NCBI GenBank assembly: GCA_003260025.2
Contig: QFZU02000116.1
Span: 1 to 34,792, forward strand
Reading direction: 5' to 3'
DNA length: 34,792 nucleotides
Origin: Microbispora triticiradicis
GTDB lineage: Bacteria > Actinomycetota > Actinomycetes > Streptosporangiales > Streptosporangiaceae
Within the stretch, counting starts at the first letter, position 1; each line of letters starts with the position of its first letter. Positions 7,602 to 15,469 of this stretch are shown one piece after another. The notes under the pieces were generated by a model. The model searched no databases. It worked only from the letters and a program-made list of their open reading frames with translations, and was not told the DNA's origin. The position numbers were made by a program, and so were the translations under genes.

Positions 7602-9719
7602 ATGGCAGCGCCAGCAGGATGGCGGCAAGAGGGCAACCTGCCCGTGGAGCTCACCGGCTTCGTCGGGCGGACACGGTTACTCGCGTCGCTCAGGCAGAGG
7701 TTGCAGGAGTCCCGGCTCATCACGGTCACCGGCATCGGCGGCGTCGGCAAGTCCCGCATGGCGCTGCGCCTGGCGCACCAGGTGCGGCGGCGGTTCAGGG
7801 ACGGCGTCTGGTACGTCGACCTGGCCCGCCTGCAGGACCCGGCGATGGTGTACCACACGATCACGGCCGCGCTCGGCATCGCGGACCAGTCCCCGCGCGA
7901 GGGGTCGGACACGCTCGCCGAATGGCTGGCCGAGCGGGAGATCCTGCTCATCCTGGACACCTGCGAGCATCTGGTCGACGCGTGCGCCCGGCTCACGGAG
8001 GACCTCCTCGGCACCTCGCCGCACCTGCGGATCCTCGCGACCAGCCGGCGCTCGCTGAACGCGGCGGGAGAGCACACGGTGGCCGTGCCGCCGCTCACGG
8101 TACCCGGCGAGGACCTGTCGGACGATCCCTTCACCAACGAGGCGGTCGAACTGTTCGGCACGCGGGCCTCCGCCGTGGTGCCCGACTTCACGGTGGACGA
8201 GGACAACATCGCGGCCGTCGCCGAGCTGTGCCGCCGCCTCGACGGCATCCCGCTGGCGATCGAACTGGCGGCCGTACGCCTGCGCACGCTGTCGGTCGAG
8301 CAGATCCTCGCCCTGCTCGCCGACCGGTTCAGCCTGCTGGCGGGGGCCAGTCGCACGGCTCTGCCGCGGCACCAGACGCTGCGCGCGGCGATCGGGTGGA
8401 GCCACGAGCTGTGCGAGCCCGCCGAGCGGCTGCTGTGGGCCCGGCTGTCGGTGTTCGCCGGCGACTTCGACCTCGACGCGGCCCGGCAGGTCTGCGCGGG
8501 CGACGCCCTGCCCGCCGACCGGATCCTCGACGTGATCACCGGTCTGGTCGACAAGTCGGTCCTGCTGAGCTTCGCCACCCCGGCCGGGCAGCGGTACCGG
8601 CTGATCGACACGCTGCGGCAGTACGGCGGCGAGTGGCTGGACAAGCTCCGCGAGACGCAGGACCTGCGGCGGCGCCACCGCGATCACTACCTCCGGCTCG
8701 CCGAGCTCAGCGAGCACTCCTGGTCGGGGCCCCGTCAGGTGCACTGGTTCAACCGGATGCGCCAGGAGCACGACAACATCCGGGTCGCCCTCGACTACTG
8801 CCTGTCAGCGCCGGGAGAGGAACGCGTCGGCCTGGAACTGCTGTCGGCCCTGTGGTTCCTCTGGGTGGCCTGCGGCTTCGCCCGCGAGGGGGTGGTCTAC
8901 CTGGAGCGCGCCCTCAAGGCGAGCCCGGCGCCGAGCAGGGAACGCTGCAAGGCGCTGTGGGTGCTGGCCTACATCCGCAGCGCCCAGGGAGACATGGCAG
9001 GCGCGCTGGCCGCGGCCGAGCAGTGCAGCACCGACGCGGTGCGGGTGGGCGACTCGGGCGCCGTGCTGCTCGCGACGAAGATGCAGGGCACCGCCGCCAT
9101 GCTGCAGGGCGACGCGAAGAAGGCGACGGCGCTGCTCGGCGTCGCGATCGAGTTCCACCGGGGCGGCCGGGAGCTGAACCCGGGCCTGCTCCCGGCGATC
9201 GTCGAGCTGTCCATGGTGCTGCTCGCGCAGGGCGAGTTCGAGGAGGCGGAGACGCTGCTGGCCGACTGCCTGCAGGTCTGCCGGGAACGCGGCGAGCTGT
9301 GGCTGCGCTCCTACGCCTGGTACGTCACCTCCCTCGTCCACCGGGAGACCGGGCGGCGGGACGAGGCCCTGGTGGCGTGCAAGGAGGCGCTGCGCATCAA
9401 GCGGCGCTTCCACGACGTGCTCGGCATCGTCCTGTGCGTGGACAACCTCGCCAGGCTGGGCCTGGAGGCCGGTGAGCCGGAACGGACGGCGACCCTCCTC
9501 GGGGCGGCCCAGGCCAACTGGCGGACGTTCGGGCTGCCCCAGTTCGGGTCGCCGTTCTTCACGACCGAGCACGAGCAGTGCGTCAAGGAGTGCAAGAAGC
9601 TGGTCGGCGACGCCGCCTACGACGAGGCGTACGCCGCCGGGGCCCGGTTCAGCCTGGGCGATCTCGTCGAGTACGCGCTGGACGACCTCGACGGTCTCGA
9701 CGACCTCCCCGAGGACTGA
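7602..9719 (+). CDS. STAND ATPase regulator (NB-ARC plus TPR), no DNA-binding domain
   Basis: A 705-residue protein. After a short N-terminus with the ELTGFVGR motif, the NTPase domain has Walker A GIGGVGKS (44-51), Walker B ILLILD (114-119), the sensor ILATSR (144-149) and the GLPL-like GIPLAIELAA (215-224). A winged-helix-like region (about 270-370) and helical repeats of TPR type (about 400-640) follow. This is the architecture of AfsR-like and LuxR-LAL regulators, but with neither an N-terminal SARP domain nor a C-terminal LuxR helix-turn-helix; it ends in acidic LDDLDGLDDLPED. It may act through a partner protein. Start ATG has GAGG five bases upstream. It converges on the terpene synthase. 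Confidence 0.9.
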   Translation: MAAPAGWRQEGNLPVELTGFVGRTRLLASLRQRLQESRLITVTGIGGVGKSRMALRLAHQVRRRFRDGVWYVDLARLQDPAMVYHTITAALGIADQSPREGSDTLAEWLAEREILLILDTCEHLVDACARLTEDLLGTSPHLRILATSRRSLNAAGEHTVAVPPLTVPGEDLSDDPFTNEAVELFGTRASAVVPDFTVDEDNIAAVAELCRRLDGIPLAIELAAVRLRTLSVEQILALLADRFSLLAGASRTALPRHQTLRAAIGWSHELCEPAERLLWARLSVFAGDFDLDAARQVCAGDALPADRILDVITGLVDKSVLLSFATPAGQRYRLIDTLRQYGGEWLDKLRETQDLRRRHRDHYLRLAELSEHSWSGPRQVHWFNRMRQEHDNIRVALDYCLSAPGEERVGLELLSALWFLWVACGFAREGVVYLERALKASPAPSRERCKALWVLAYIRSAQGDMAGALAAAEQCSTDAVRVGDSGAVLLATKMQGTAAMLQGDAKKATALLGVAIEFHRGGRELNPGLLPAIVELSMVLLAQGEFEEAETLLADCLQVCRERGELWLRSYAWYVTSLVHRETGRRDEALVACKEALRIKRRFHDVLGIVLCVDNLARLGLEAGEPERTATLLGAAQANWRTFGLPQFGSPFFTTEHEQCVKECKKLVGDAAYDEAYAAGARFSLGDLVEYALDDLDGLDDLPED

Positions 9720-9722
9720 CCG

Positions 9723-9759
9723 GACCGGCCGGGCTTCTCGGGGCTGTTCCGGGCCGGTC
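9723..9759. terminator. Candidate bidirectional terminator
   Basis: GACCGGCC (9723-9730) and GGCCGGTC (9752-9759) can pair as an 8-bp GC-rich stem around a 21-base loop in the 43-base gap between two convergent genes. There is no T-run. Confidence 0.4.
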
Positions 9760-9762
9760 GGG

Positions 9763-10731
9763 TCACTGCCAGGCGCCGGCGTACCGGGAGCTGGTCAGCG
9801 AGTAGTCCACGCTGCCGCTGACCCAGAACTTCAGGCCCCGCACGTACGCGTCGACCGCGGGCGAGCCGAGCGCCTCGGTGGCGGGGGTGAGCTCCACCAT
9901 GGCGGCGACCGCCTCGTCGCGCATGACGCCGATGCGGTTCATCGCCTCCTGGACGCCGCAGCCGGTGTGCCCGGCGAGCACGCTGACGAGGTTGTTGCGG
10001 ATGTTCGCCTGCCCCCGCTCCTTGGCGTAGGAGATCAGGTCGTTGTCCCAGACGACCACGTCGTTGGCGTGCCCGGTCATCTCGTGGACGGCCGGGTTGA
10101 GCCACTCGTCCACCGTGAGGCGTACCCCGGCGGCCACGTCGATCAGCGCGAAGACGGTGAGCATCGCGCCGGTCCTGCGGCGCATGAAGACGTAGTCGTC
10201 GATGGTGGGGAGCACGTCGTCCTCCCGGTTGGCGGCCTCCCACACCTGGGCGAACAGGTAGTCCTTGGTCGTCGTGCGCCAGCGGTCGAGCTGGTCGGGG
10301 GTGGCGTGGGCGGCGATGCGGGTCTTGATGCCGAGCAGCGCCCGGGCGAAGACGTCTTCGACCGCATCACCTCCCCCGGCGTCCTCCACGACGGTGTAGA
10401 GCTGGGGCAGCGCCCGGGCGATCTCGGCCGCCCTCCGGTCCGACTCGCAGTAGGCGTCGTCGAACGCGAACAGCCATACACACCAGTCGGTGACGAGCTG
10501 GCACAGCTCCCGTGAGGCGTACGGGTAGGTGCGGGCGCCGAGCCATCCGTACCGGGCGATCCGGAAACGCTCGAACTGGTCGCCGGCGATCATGCCGGAG
10601 GCGGCCAGCCAGGCCAGCGTGTCCCGGTCCACCTCGTCCACGTGGGGGTTGACCGCACGGGGGAAAGGGCAGGCGAGCGGGGGGATGCGGAGGGGGTGTC
10701 CACTGAGGGAATCCGCTTTCGCAGTAGCCAT
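9763..10731 (-). CDS. Class I terpene synthase (probable sesquiterpene cyclase)
   Basis: A 322-residue bacterial terpene cyclase of usual length. The metal-binding motif is DDAYCE (91-96), of the DDxxxE form known from selinadiene synthase. The NSE triad is NDLISYAKE (230-238). The pyrophosphate sensor and effector fit R184-x-x-T187-G188, and the C-terminal Arg-Tyr pair is R316-Y317. Members of this family cyclise farnesyl (sometimes geranyl or geranylgeranyl) diphosphate; the product cannot be read from sequence. No prenyltransferase or P450 is adjacent, so it works as a single gene on the general isoprenoid pool. The STAND regulator is its convergent neighbour. No clear Shine-Dalgarno precedes the ATG. 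Confidence 0.93.
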   Translation of the reverse strand: MATAKADSLSGHPLRIPPLACPFPRAVNPHVDEVDRDTLAWLAASGMIAGDQFERFRIARYGWLGARTYPYASRELCQLVTDWCVWLFAFDDAYCESDRRAAEIARALPQLYTVVEDAGGGDAVEDVFARALLGIKTRIAAHATPDQLDRWRTTTKDYLFAQVWEAANREDDVLPTIDDYVFMRRRTGAMLTVFALIDVAAGVRLTVDEWLNPAVHEMTGHANDVVVWDNDLISYAKERGQANIRNNLVSVLAGHTGCGVQEAMNRIGVMRDEAVAAMVELTPATEALGSPAVDAYVRGLKFWVSGSVDYSLTSSRYAGAWQ

Positions 10732-10974
10732 CCGACAAGAATGATCCCGCTGGGGAGACAGGGGCCACCCTTGCCCTGATTACGGACACATCGGTCAGCG
10801 ATTCAGCGCGGCCGGTTCGGACCGGCCCGGGTGCCCGGCGCCCGGCCGGTCCGGCTCCGGGTCCGGGTGCCCGTTGGACACCGTCCACCGATAAGGTCGC
10901 CGCAACCACCGCGGAATCGACCGGGCACCCCGTAGGTTCAGTAGGTAAAGGCTTCCTGAGAAAGGCTGGGACAC

Positions 10975-11880
10975 GTGTCCGACCCCACGGATCTCTATCG
11001 GCTCGACGGGGACCTTCCCGAGCTGACCGATCCGGTGCTGCTCTACCACTTCGAGGGGTTCGTCGACGCCGGCGCAGCGGGGCGGCTCGCCCTGGGGCAC
11101 CTCCTCGCCGAGCTGGAGCACCGGGTAATCGCGACGTTCGACGTCGACCGGCTGCTCGACTACCGGTCCCGCCGGCCGGTGATGACGTTCGACACCGACC
11201 GCTGGACCGACTACGAGACCCCGGAGCTGGCCGTCTACCTGACCCGTGACGTCACCGGCACCCCGTTCCTCATCATGAGCGGGCCGGAGCCGGACCGGGA
11301 GTGGGAGCTGGTCACCGAGGCCGTCGGCATGCTGGTGACCCGGCTCGGCATCCGCACGCTGGTGACCGTGCACGGCATCCCGATGGGCGTCCCGCACACC
11401 CGGCCGCTCGGCCTGACGGCCCACGCCAGCCGCCCCGACCTCGTCCACGGGCAGAACAGCCCGTTCGGGAAGGTCCGGGTGCCGGGCAGCCTCGCCGGGC
11501 TGATCGAGCTGCGTCTCGGGGCCAAGGGACACGACGCGCTCGGTTACGCGATCCATGTGCCGCACTACCTCGCCCAGGCGGAGTATCCGCAGGCCGCCGT
11601 CGCGGCCCTGGAGGCGATCACCCGCGGCACCGGGCTGGTGTTCCCCACCGAGGCCCTGCGGGACGCCGCCGAGAAGACCACCGCCGAGATCGAGGAGCAG
11701 ATCGCAGCCTCCGACGAGCTCGCCGGCGCCATCCACGGCCTGGAGCAGCAGTACGACGCGTTCCAGTCGGGCGCCACGCGGGAGAGCCTCCTGGCGGAGG
11801 ACACGCCGATGCCCACGGGTGAGGAGCTCGCCGCCCAGTTCGAGGCGTTCCTCGCCGAACGCGACGACCACGACGGCTAG
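10975..11880 (+). CDS. PAC2 family protein
   Basis: A 301-residue cytoplasmic protein with the PAC2 fold signatures: LLYHFEGFVDAG near the N-terminus, a central LVTRLGIRTLVTVHGIPMGVPHTRP, then HVPHYLAQAEYPQAAVAALEA and an acidic helical tail. PAC2 proteins resemble eukaryotic proteasome assembly chaperone 2 and occur widely in actinobacteria, often in genomes that encode a proteasome; the bacterial role is not established. It starts at GTG (10975). It is followed after 12 bases by the Gfo/Idh/MocA oxidoreductase gene and is probably co-transcribed with it. Confidence 0.92.
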   Translation: MSDPTDLYRLDGDLPELTDPVLLYHFEGFVDAGAAGRLALGHLLAELEHRVIATFDVDRLLDYRSRRPVMTFDTDRWTDYETPELAVYLTRDVTGTPFLIMSGPEPDREWELVTEAVGMLVTRLGIRTLVTVHGIPMGVPHTRPLGLTAHASRPDLVHGQNSPFGKVRVPGSLAGLIELRLGAKGHDALGYAIHVPHYLAQAEYPQAAVAALEAITRGTGLVFPTEALRDAAEKTTAEIEEQIAASDELAGAIHGLEQQYDAFQSGATRESLLAEDTPMPTGEELAAQFEAFLAERDDHDG

Positions 11881-11892
11881 AACGCACCACTG

Positions 11893-13077
11893 ATGCCTTC
11901 CCCGCTCACGCCGTCTTCCGGCGACACCTCCGACATCCGGGTCGGGCTCGCGGGCTTCGGCCCGGCCGGGTCCTTCTTCCACGCGCCGCTGATCGCCGCC
12001 ACCCCCGGGTTGCGCCTGTCCGCCGTCGTCACCCGCGACCCCGGCAGAGCCGGGCGGGTACGCGCGGACCACCCCGGTGCCGAGGTCGTCGCGGCGGCGG
12101 AGGACCTCTGGGACGCCTGCGACCTCGTGGTGATCGCGACGCCGAACCGCACCCATGTGCCGCTGGCGGCCGAGGCGCTCAAGGCCGGTCTTCCCGTGGT
12201 CGTCGACAAACCGCTCGCCGGCGCCGCGGACGAGGCCCGCGACCTCGTACGGCTGGCCCGGGACCGCGGCCTCATGCTGACCGTCTTCCAGAACAGGCGC
12301 TGGGACGGCGACTTCCTCACGCTGCGCCGCCTGCTGCCCGAGCTGGGCGAGGTCCGCCGCTTCGAGTCGCGGTTCGAGCGGTGGCGGCCGGTGCCCAAGG
12401 GCGGCTGGCGCGAGGCGGGCGGTCCCGAGGACGTGGGCGGCACGCTCTTCGACCTCGGCAGCCATCTGGTCGACCAGGCCCTGACGTTGTTCGGCCCGGT
12501 CACCCACGTGTACGCGGAGGCCGACGTCAGGCGGGCCGGCATCCGCAACGACGACGACGCGTTCGTCGCGCTGACCCATCGGAGCGGGACGCGGTCGCAC
12601 CTGTGGATGAGCGCGGTGGCCGGGCTGCCGGGCCCGAGGCTGCGGGTGCTCGGCTCCCGCGCCGCCTACGTCAAGTGGGGCCTCGACCCGCAGGAGGAAC
12701 GCCTGCGCGCGGGCGAGCGCCCGGGGCCCGCCGACTTCGGCCACGGCGAGGACCCGCGCGACGGCTGGGACGTTGAGCCACTTGACCCCCGGGACACCGA
12801 GCGACACGACGGCTGGGGCACGGAGCAGCGCGACAGCTGGGGCACGGAGCCGCCAGAGCGCTGGGGCACCCTCGGGGTCGAGGGCGACGTCCGCCCGGTC
12901 CGGACGGAGCCGGGCGCCTACCAGCGGTTCTACGAGGGCGTGGTGGCCTGCCTGCGCGACGGCGCGCCGCCGCCGGTGCCGGCGGAGGAGGCAGTCGCGG
13001 CGATCGCCGTCCTGGAGGCGGCCCGGCTCTCCGCGTCCCTCGGCCAGGTGGTGCCCCTCCCCGCGCACGGGGAGTGA
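11893..13077 (+). CDS. Gfo/Idh/MocA family oxidoreductase
   Basis: A 394-residue NAD(P)-dependent dehydrogenase. The N-terminal Rossmann fold has VGLAGFGPAGSFFHAPLI (nucleotide-binding glycines), VVIATPNRTHVPLAAEAL and the EKP-type motif VVDKPLA with the catalytic Lys. The C-terminal domain includes GGTLFDLGSHLVDQAL, where the His is the usual catalytic partner, and VFQNRRWDGDF. The substrate is probably a sugar or cyclitol, but is not determinable. Unusually, residues about 289-326 carry an in-frame repeat of roughly eight residues (DGWGTEQ, DSWGTEP, ERWGTLG) inside the C-terminal domain, encoded by a minisatellite. The gene follows the PAC2 gene by 12 bases. Confidence 0.92.
   Translation: MPSPLTPSSGDTSDIRVGLAGFGPAGSFFHAPLIAATPGLRLSAVVTRDPGRAGRVRADHPGAEVVAAAEDLWDACDLVVIATPNRTHVPLAAEALKAGLPVVVDKPLAGAADEARDLVRLARDRGLMLTVFQNRRWDGDFLTLRRLLPELGEVRRFESRFERWRPVPKGGWREAGGPEDVGGTLFDLGSHLVDQALTLFGPVTHVYAEADVRRAGIRNDDDAFVALTHRSGTRSHLWMSAVAGLPGPRLRVLGSRAAYVKWGLDPQEERLRAGERPGPADFGHGEDPRDGWDVEPLDPRDTERHDGWGTEQRDSWGTEPPERWGTLGVEGDVRPVRTEPGAYQRFYEGVVACLRDGAPPPVPAEEAVAAIAVLEAARLSASLGQVVPLPAHGE
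12757..12870 (+). repeat. In-frame 24-bp coding repeat in the oxidoreductase
   Basis: Related units occur at 12757-12778, 12805-12826 and 12829-12850, with a decayed copy to about 12870. The core is CGACGGCTGGGGCACGGAGC. The 24-base step encodes eight residues and keeps frame. Confidence 0.75.
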
Positions 13078-13110
13078 GCAAGCCCGCCCACGACTCCGGT
13101 CCCGGCCGGG

Positions 13111-13911
13111 TCAGCCGCGGAGGCGGCCGTACAACGCCTCGGTGTCGGCGCCGGTCCAGCCGTGGGCGTGCAGCCAGCCGAGGGGGCCGCCGAACCGGTC
13201 GTCCAGGGTGGCCAGGAACTGGGCCATGTACTCGGGCCGCGGCAGGTGGCTGTCGACCGGCTTGCCGTCGAGGTCGGCGCGGTAGGTGGGGCTGGCCCGC
13301 AGTCGGGCGAGGATGCCCGCCAGCCGCTCCCCGGTCGCGACGTAGTCGCCGATGATCGCCTCCCGGGTGGCCCCGGCGACGGCGAGGGCCAGCGCGCAGA
13401 CCACCCCGGTGCGGTCCTTGCCCGCCGCGCAGTGCACCACGGCCGCGCCGTCGTCGCGGGCGAGCACCCGCAGCGCGGCCACCACCGAGTCGGGCCGGTC
13501 GCGCAGGTAGCCGTAGTAGTAGCCGGTCACCCGGAGTTCGGCGAGGTCCTCCTCGCTCCGCTCGTCCTGCCACGGCAGCGCCCTGTCGTCGATGGTGTCG
13601 GCCTCGACGTCGGTGAAGCGCCCGCCCTCCGCGAACAGGCTGTGATGGTGTACGGCGACCTCCGGCAGGCGGGTCAGGGGGCCGGGCCCCTCCAGGCGCA
13701 CCTCGGTCCCCGACCGCAGGTCGACGACGTGCCGCAGCTTGAGGTCGCCGACGAGCAGCCCGATGTCACGGGTGGTGAGGCCCTGCAGGTTGTCGGCCCG
13801 CAGGATCCGCCCGGACGCCGTGGTCCCCCCGTCCTCGGTGGGGAGCCCGCCGAGGTCGCGCACGTTCGCCGCGCCTTCGAGAACGATCCAACGCTTGTGT
13901 GCATTCATCAT
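13111..13911 (-). CDS. Tyrosine-protein phosphatase (Y_phosphatase3 type)
   Basis: A 266-residue protein from the ATG at 13911 (ATG 13908 is adjacent; the frame stays open to 13992). It begins with WIVLEGAANVRDLGGLPTEDGG, typical of the tyrosine phosphatase/MptpB-like family. The active-site loop is HCAAGKDRTG, with the nucleophile Cys161 and Arg167 of the Cx5R motif; the Lys and Asp in the loop are characteristic of the MptpB/lipid-phosphatase-like group. It should dephosphorylate phosphotyrosine, and possibly phosphoserine or phosphoinositides. No signal peptide is visible. Upstream TAGGCT lies seven bases before ATG 13908, so a leaderless start there is possible. The gene converges on the oxidoreductase. 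Confidence 0.9.
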   Translation of the reverse strand: MMNAHKRWIVLEGAANVRDLGGLPTEDGGTTASGRILRADNLQGLTTRDIGLLVGDLKLRHVVDLRSGTEVRLEGPGPLTRLPEVAVHHHSLFAEGGRFTDVEADTIDDRALPWQDERSEEDLAELRVTGYYYGYLRDRPDSVVAALRVLARDDGAAVVHCAAGKDRTGVVCALALAVAGATREAIIGDYVATGERLAGILARLRASPTYRADLDGKPVDSHLPRPEYMAQFLATLDDRFGGPLGWLHAHGWTGADTEALYGRLRG

Positions 13912-14148
13912 TCCGAGCCTATCCGCCCCTCTGCGACGGAAGAATGTGGGCAGAGTGAAGGTCCGAAACCCCTTCGGCATCCGGGACGGCACCGGCGATC
14001 ACACGCACCCGTCAAGTTCTCACCCAGTGTTCGGCAAACAGCCGTAATGTAGGGCGTCGCGCATGCTCTACGATCAACGGTTCCGGCGGCCCGATCGCGC
14101 CGCCGCCGTCGACCCGCCCAGGCAGCCCGACCCACTTGGAGGACCCGG

Positions 14149-15435
14149 ATGGCACGGCCGGCTCACCGGTTGACCATGGCCGCTCTTGCCCTCGCCGTAA
14201 CCGGCGCGACCGTCGCGCTCCCCACGGCACCGGTCCACGCGGAGTCCCCGGCGACCGCGAACGCCACGGCGAACGTCACAGCCGCGGCTCGCGCGGCTGC
14301 CTCACCGGCCGGACGGAAGGGAGACACGCCCGCCCGGCCGCACCTGGTGGGCGCCTGGACCACCTCGACCGACCGCGTGGTGGCGGCTCTCGGCGGGCAG
14401 ACCGTGCGGATGGTCGTGCGGGTGAGCGCCGGCGGCGGCGGAACGCGCCTCCGCCTTTCCAACGTGTTCGGGACGGCGCCGGTGACCTTCGCCCACGTCC
14501 ATGTGGGCGTCCAGGCGTACGGCGCGGAGATCCTCACCGGCACCAACCGTCAGGTCACCTTCGGCGGCCGGAAGTCGGTGCGGGTGCCGACCGGGCGGGC
14601 GGTCTGGAGCGATCCGATCCCGGGCCGGATCGTCACCGGCTCCGCCCTGGTCGTCAGCCTCTATCTGCCGGGCACGGTCAGCGGCATCACCGGGCACGAG
14701 CGCGCCTACGCCACGACGTTCCTGTCCGACCCCGGCGACCACGCGGCGGAGGAGACCGCCGACGGCTTCACCTACACCAGCACGCAGTGGTACTTCCTGG
14801 ACCGCATCGCGGTCGAGACCACGTCGAAGGCGGGCTCGGTCGTCGCCTTCGGCGACTCGATCACCGACGGCGCGGGCCAGAACACCGACGCCAACCGCCG
14901 CTGGACCGACTACCTGCGGCAGCGCATGGCCCGGCTCTCGCCGTCACGCAGGATGGCGGTGCTCAACGCGGGCATCGCCGGGAACCGGCTGCTGCACTCC
15001 GGGGTCGGCCCGAGCGGTCTCAGCCGGTTCTACCGCGACGCGCTCACCCAGCCCGGCGTACGGACCGTCGTGGTGTTCATGGGCATCAACGACATCTCCC
15101 GGGGCGAGTACACCTCGATCAAACCCCTCGCGTACGGGTACAAGCGGCTGATCCGCCTGGCGCACGCCCGCAAGATCAAGGTGCTGGGCGCCACCCTCAC
15201 CCCGTTCTACGGATTCGGCACCTGGACGCCGGAACGCGAGGACCTCAGGCTGCGGCTCAACCAGTGGATCCGCACGAGCAAGGCGTTCGACGGCGTCCTC
15301 GACTTCGACAAGGCCGTGCGCGACCCCGAGTTCCCCGAGCAACTCGCCGTGCCGTACGACTCGGGCGACCATCTGCACCTGAGCGACGCCGGCCGGCGCA
15401 AGCTCGCCTACACGGTGAGCCTCGGCGCCCTTTGA
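14149..15435 (+). CDS. Secreted SGNH/GDSL-family hydrolase
   Basis: A 428-residue protein with a signal peptide (hydrophobic segment 9-27, AHA cleavage site near 29-31). A beta-rich N-terminal domain (65-225) precedes the SGNH hydrolase domain, which shows block I GDSITDG with Ser237, GIAGN (275-279), block III GIND (312-315) and block V D407-H-L-H410. It is therefore an extracellular esterase or lipase-like enzyme, possibly a deacetylase of plant polysaccharide; the substrate is not known. ATG 14149 has GGAGG six bases upstream. It is immediately followed by the Ser/Thr kinase gene, whose promoter seems to overlap its stop codon. Confidence 0.93.
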   Translation: MARPAHRLTMAALALAVTGATVALPTAPVHAESPATANATANVTAAARAAASPAGRKGDTPARPHLVGAWTTSTDRVVAALGGQTVRMVVRVSAGGGGTRLRLSNVFGTAPVTFAHVHVGVQAYGAEILTGTNRQVTFGGRKSVRVPTGRAVWSDPIPGRIVTGSALVVSLYLPGTVSGITGHERAYATTFLSDPGDHAAEETADGFTYTSTQWYFLDRIAVETTSKAGSVVAFGDSITDGAGQNTDANRRWTDYLRQRMARLSPSRRMAVLNAGIAGNRLLHSGVGPSGLSRFYRDALTQPGVRTVVVFMGINDISRGEYTSIKPLAYGYKRLIRLAHARKIKVLGATLTPFYGFGTWTPEREDLRLRLNQWIRTSKAFDGVLDFDKAVRDPEFPEQLAVPYDSGDHLHLSDAGRRKLAYTVSLGAL

Positions 15436-15469
15436 CCCGGATCGGCCCCAGGGTCGCTACGGTTTGACC
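15432..15469 (+). promoter_or_regulatory. Leaderless promoter candidate for the Ser/Thr kinase
   Basis: TTGACC (15432-15437, overlapping the SGNH stop codon), a 20-base spacer, TACGGT (15458-15463), six bases, then ATG 15470. No Shine-Dalgarno is present. The spacer is long, so the -35 call is weak; the -10 to ATG distance is the main evidence. Confidence 0.4.

Noticed and set aside
10795..13068. Long minus-strand frame opposite the PAC2 and oxidoreductase genes
   Set aside because: It is the antisense shadow of two well-supported genes and contains no recognisable domain.
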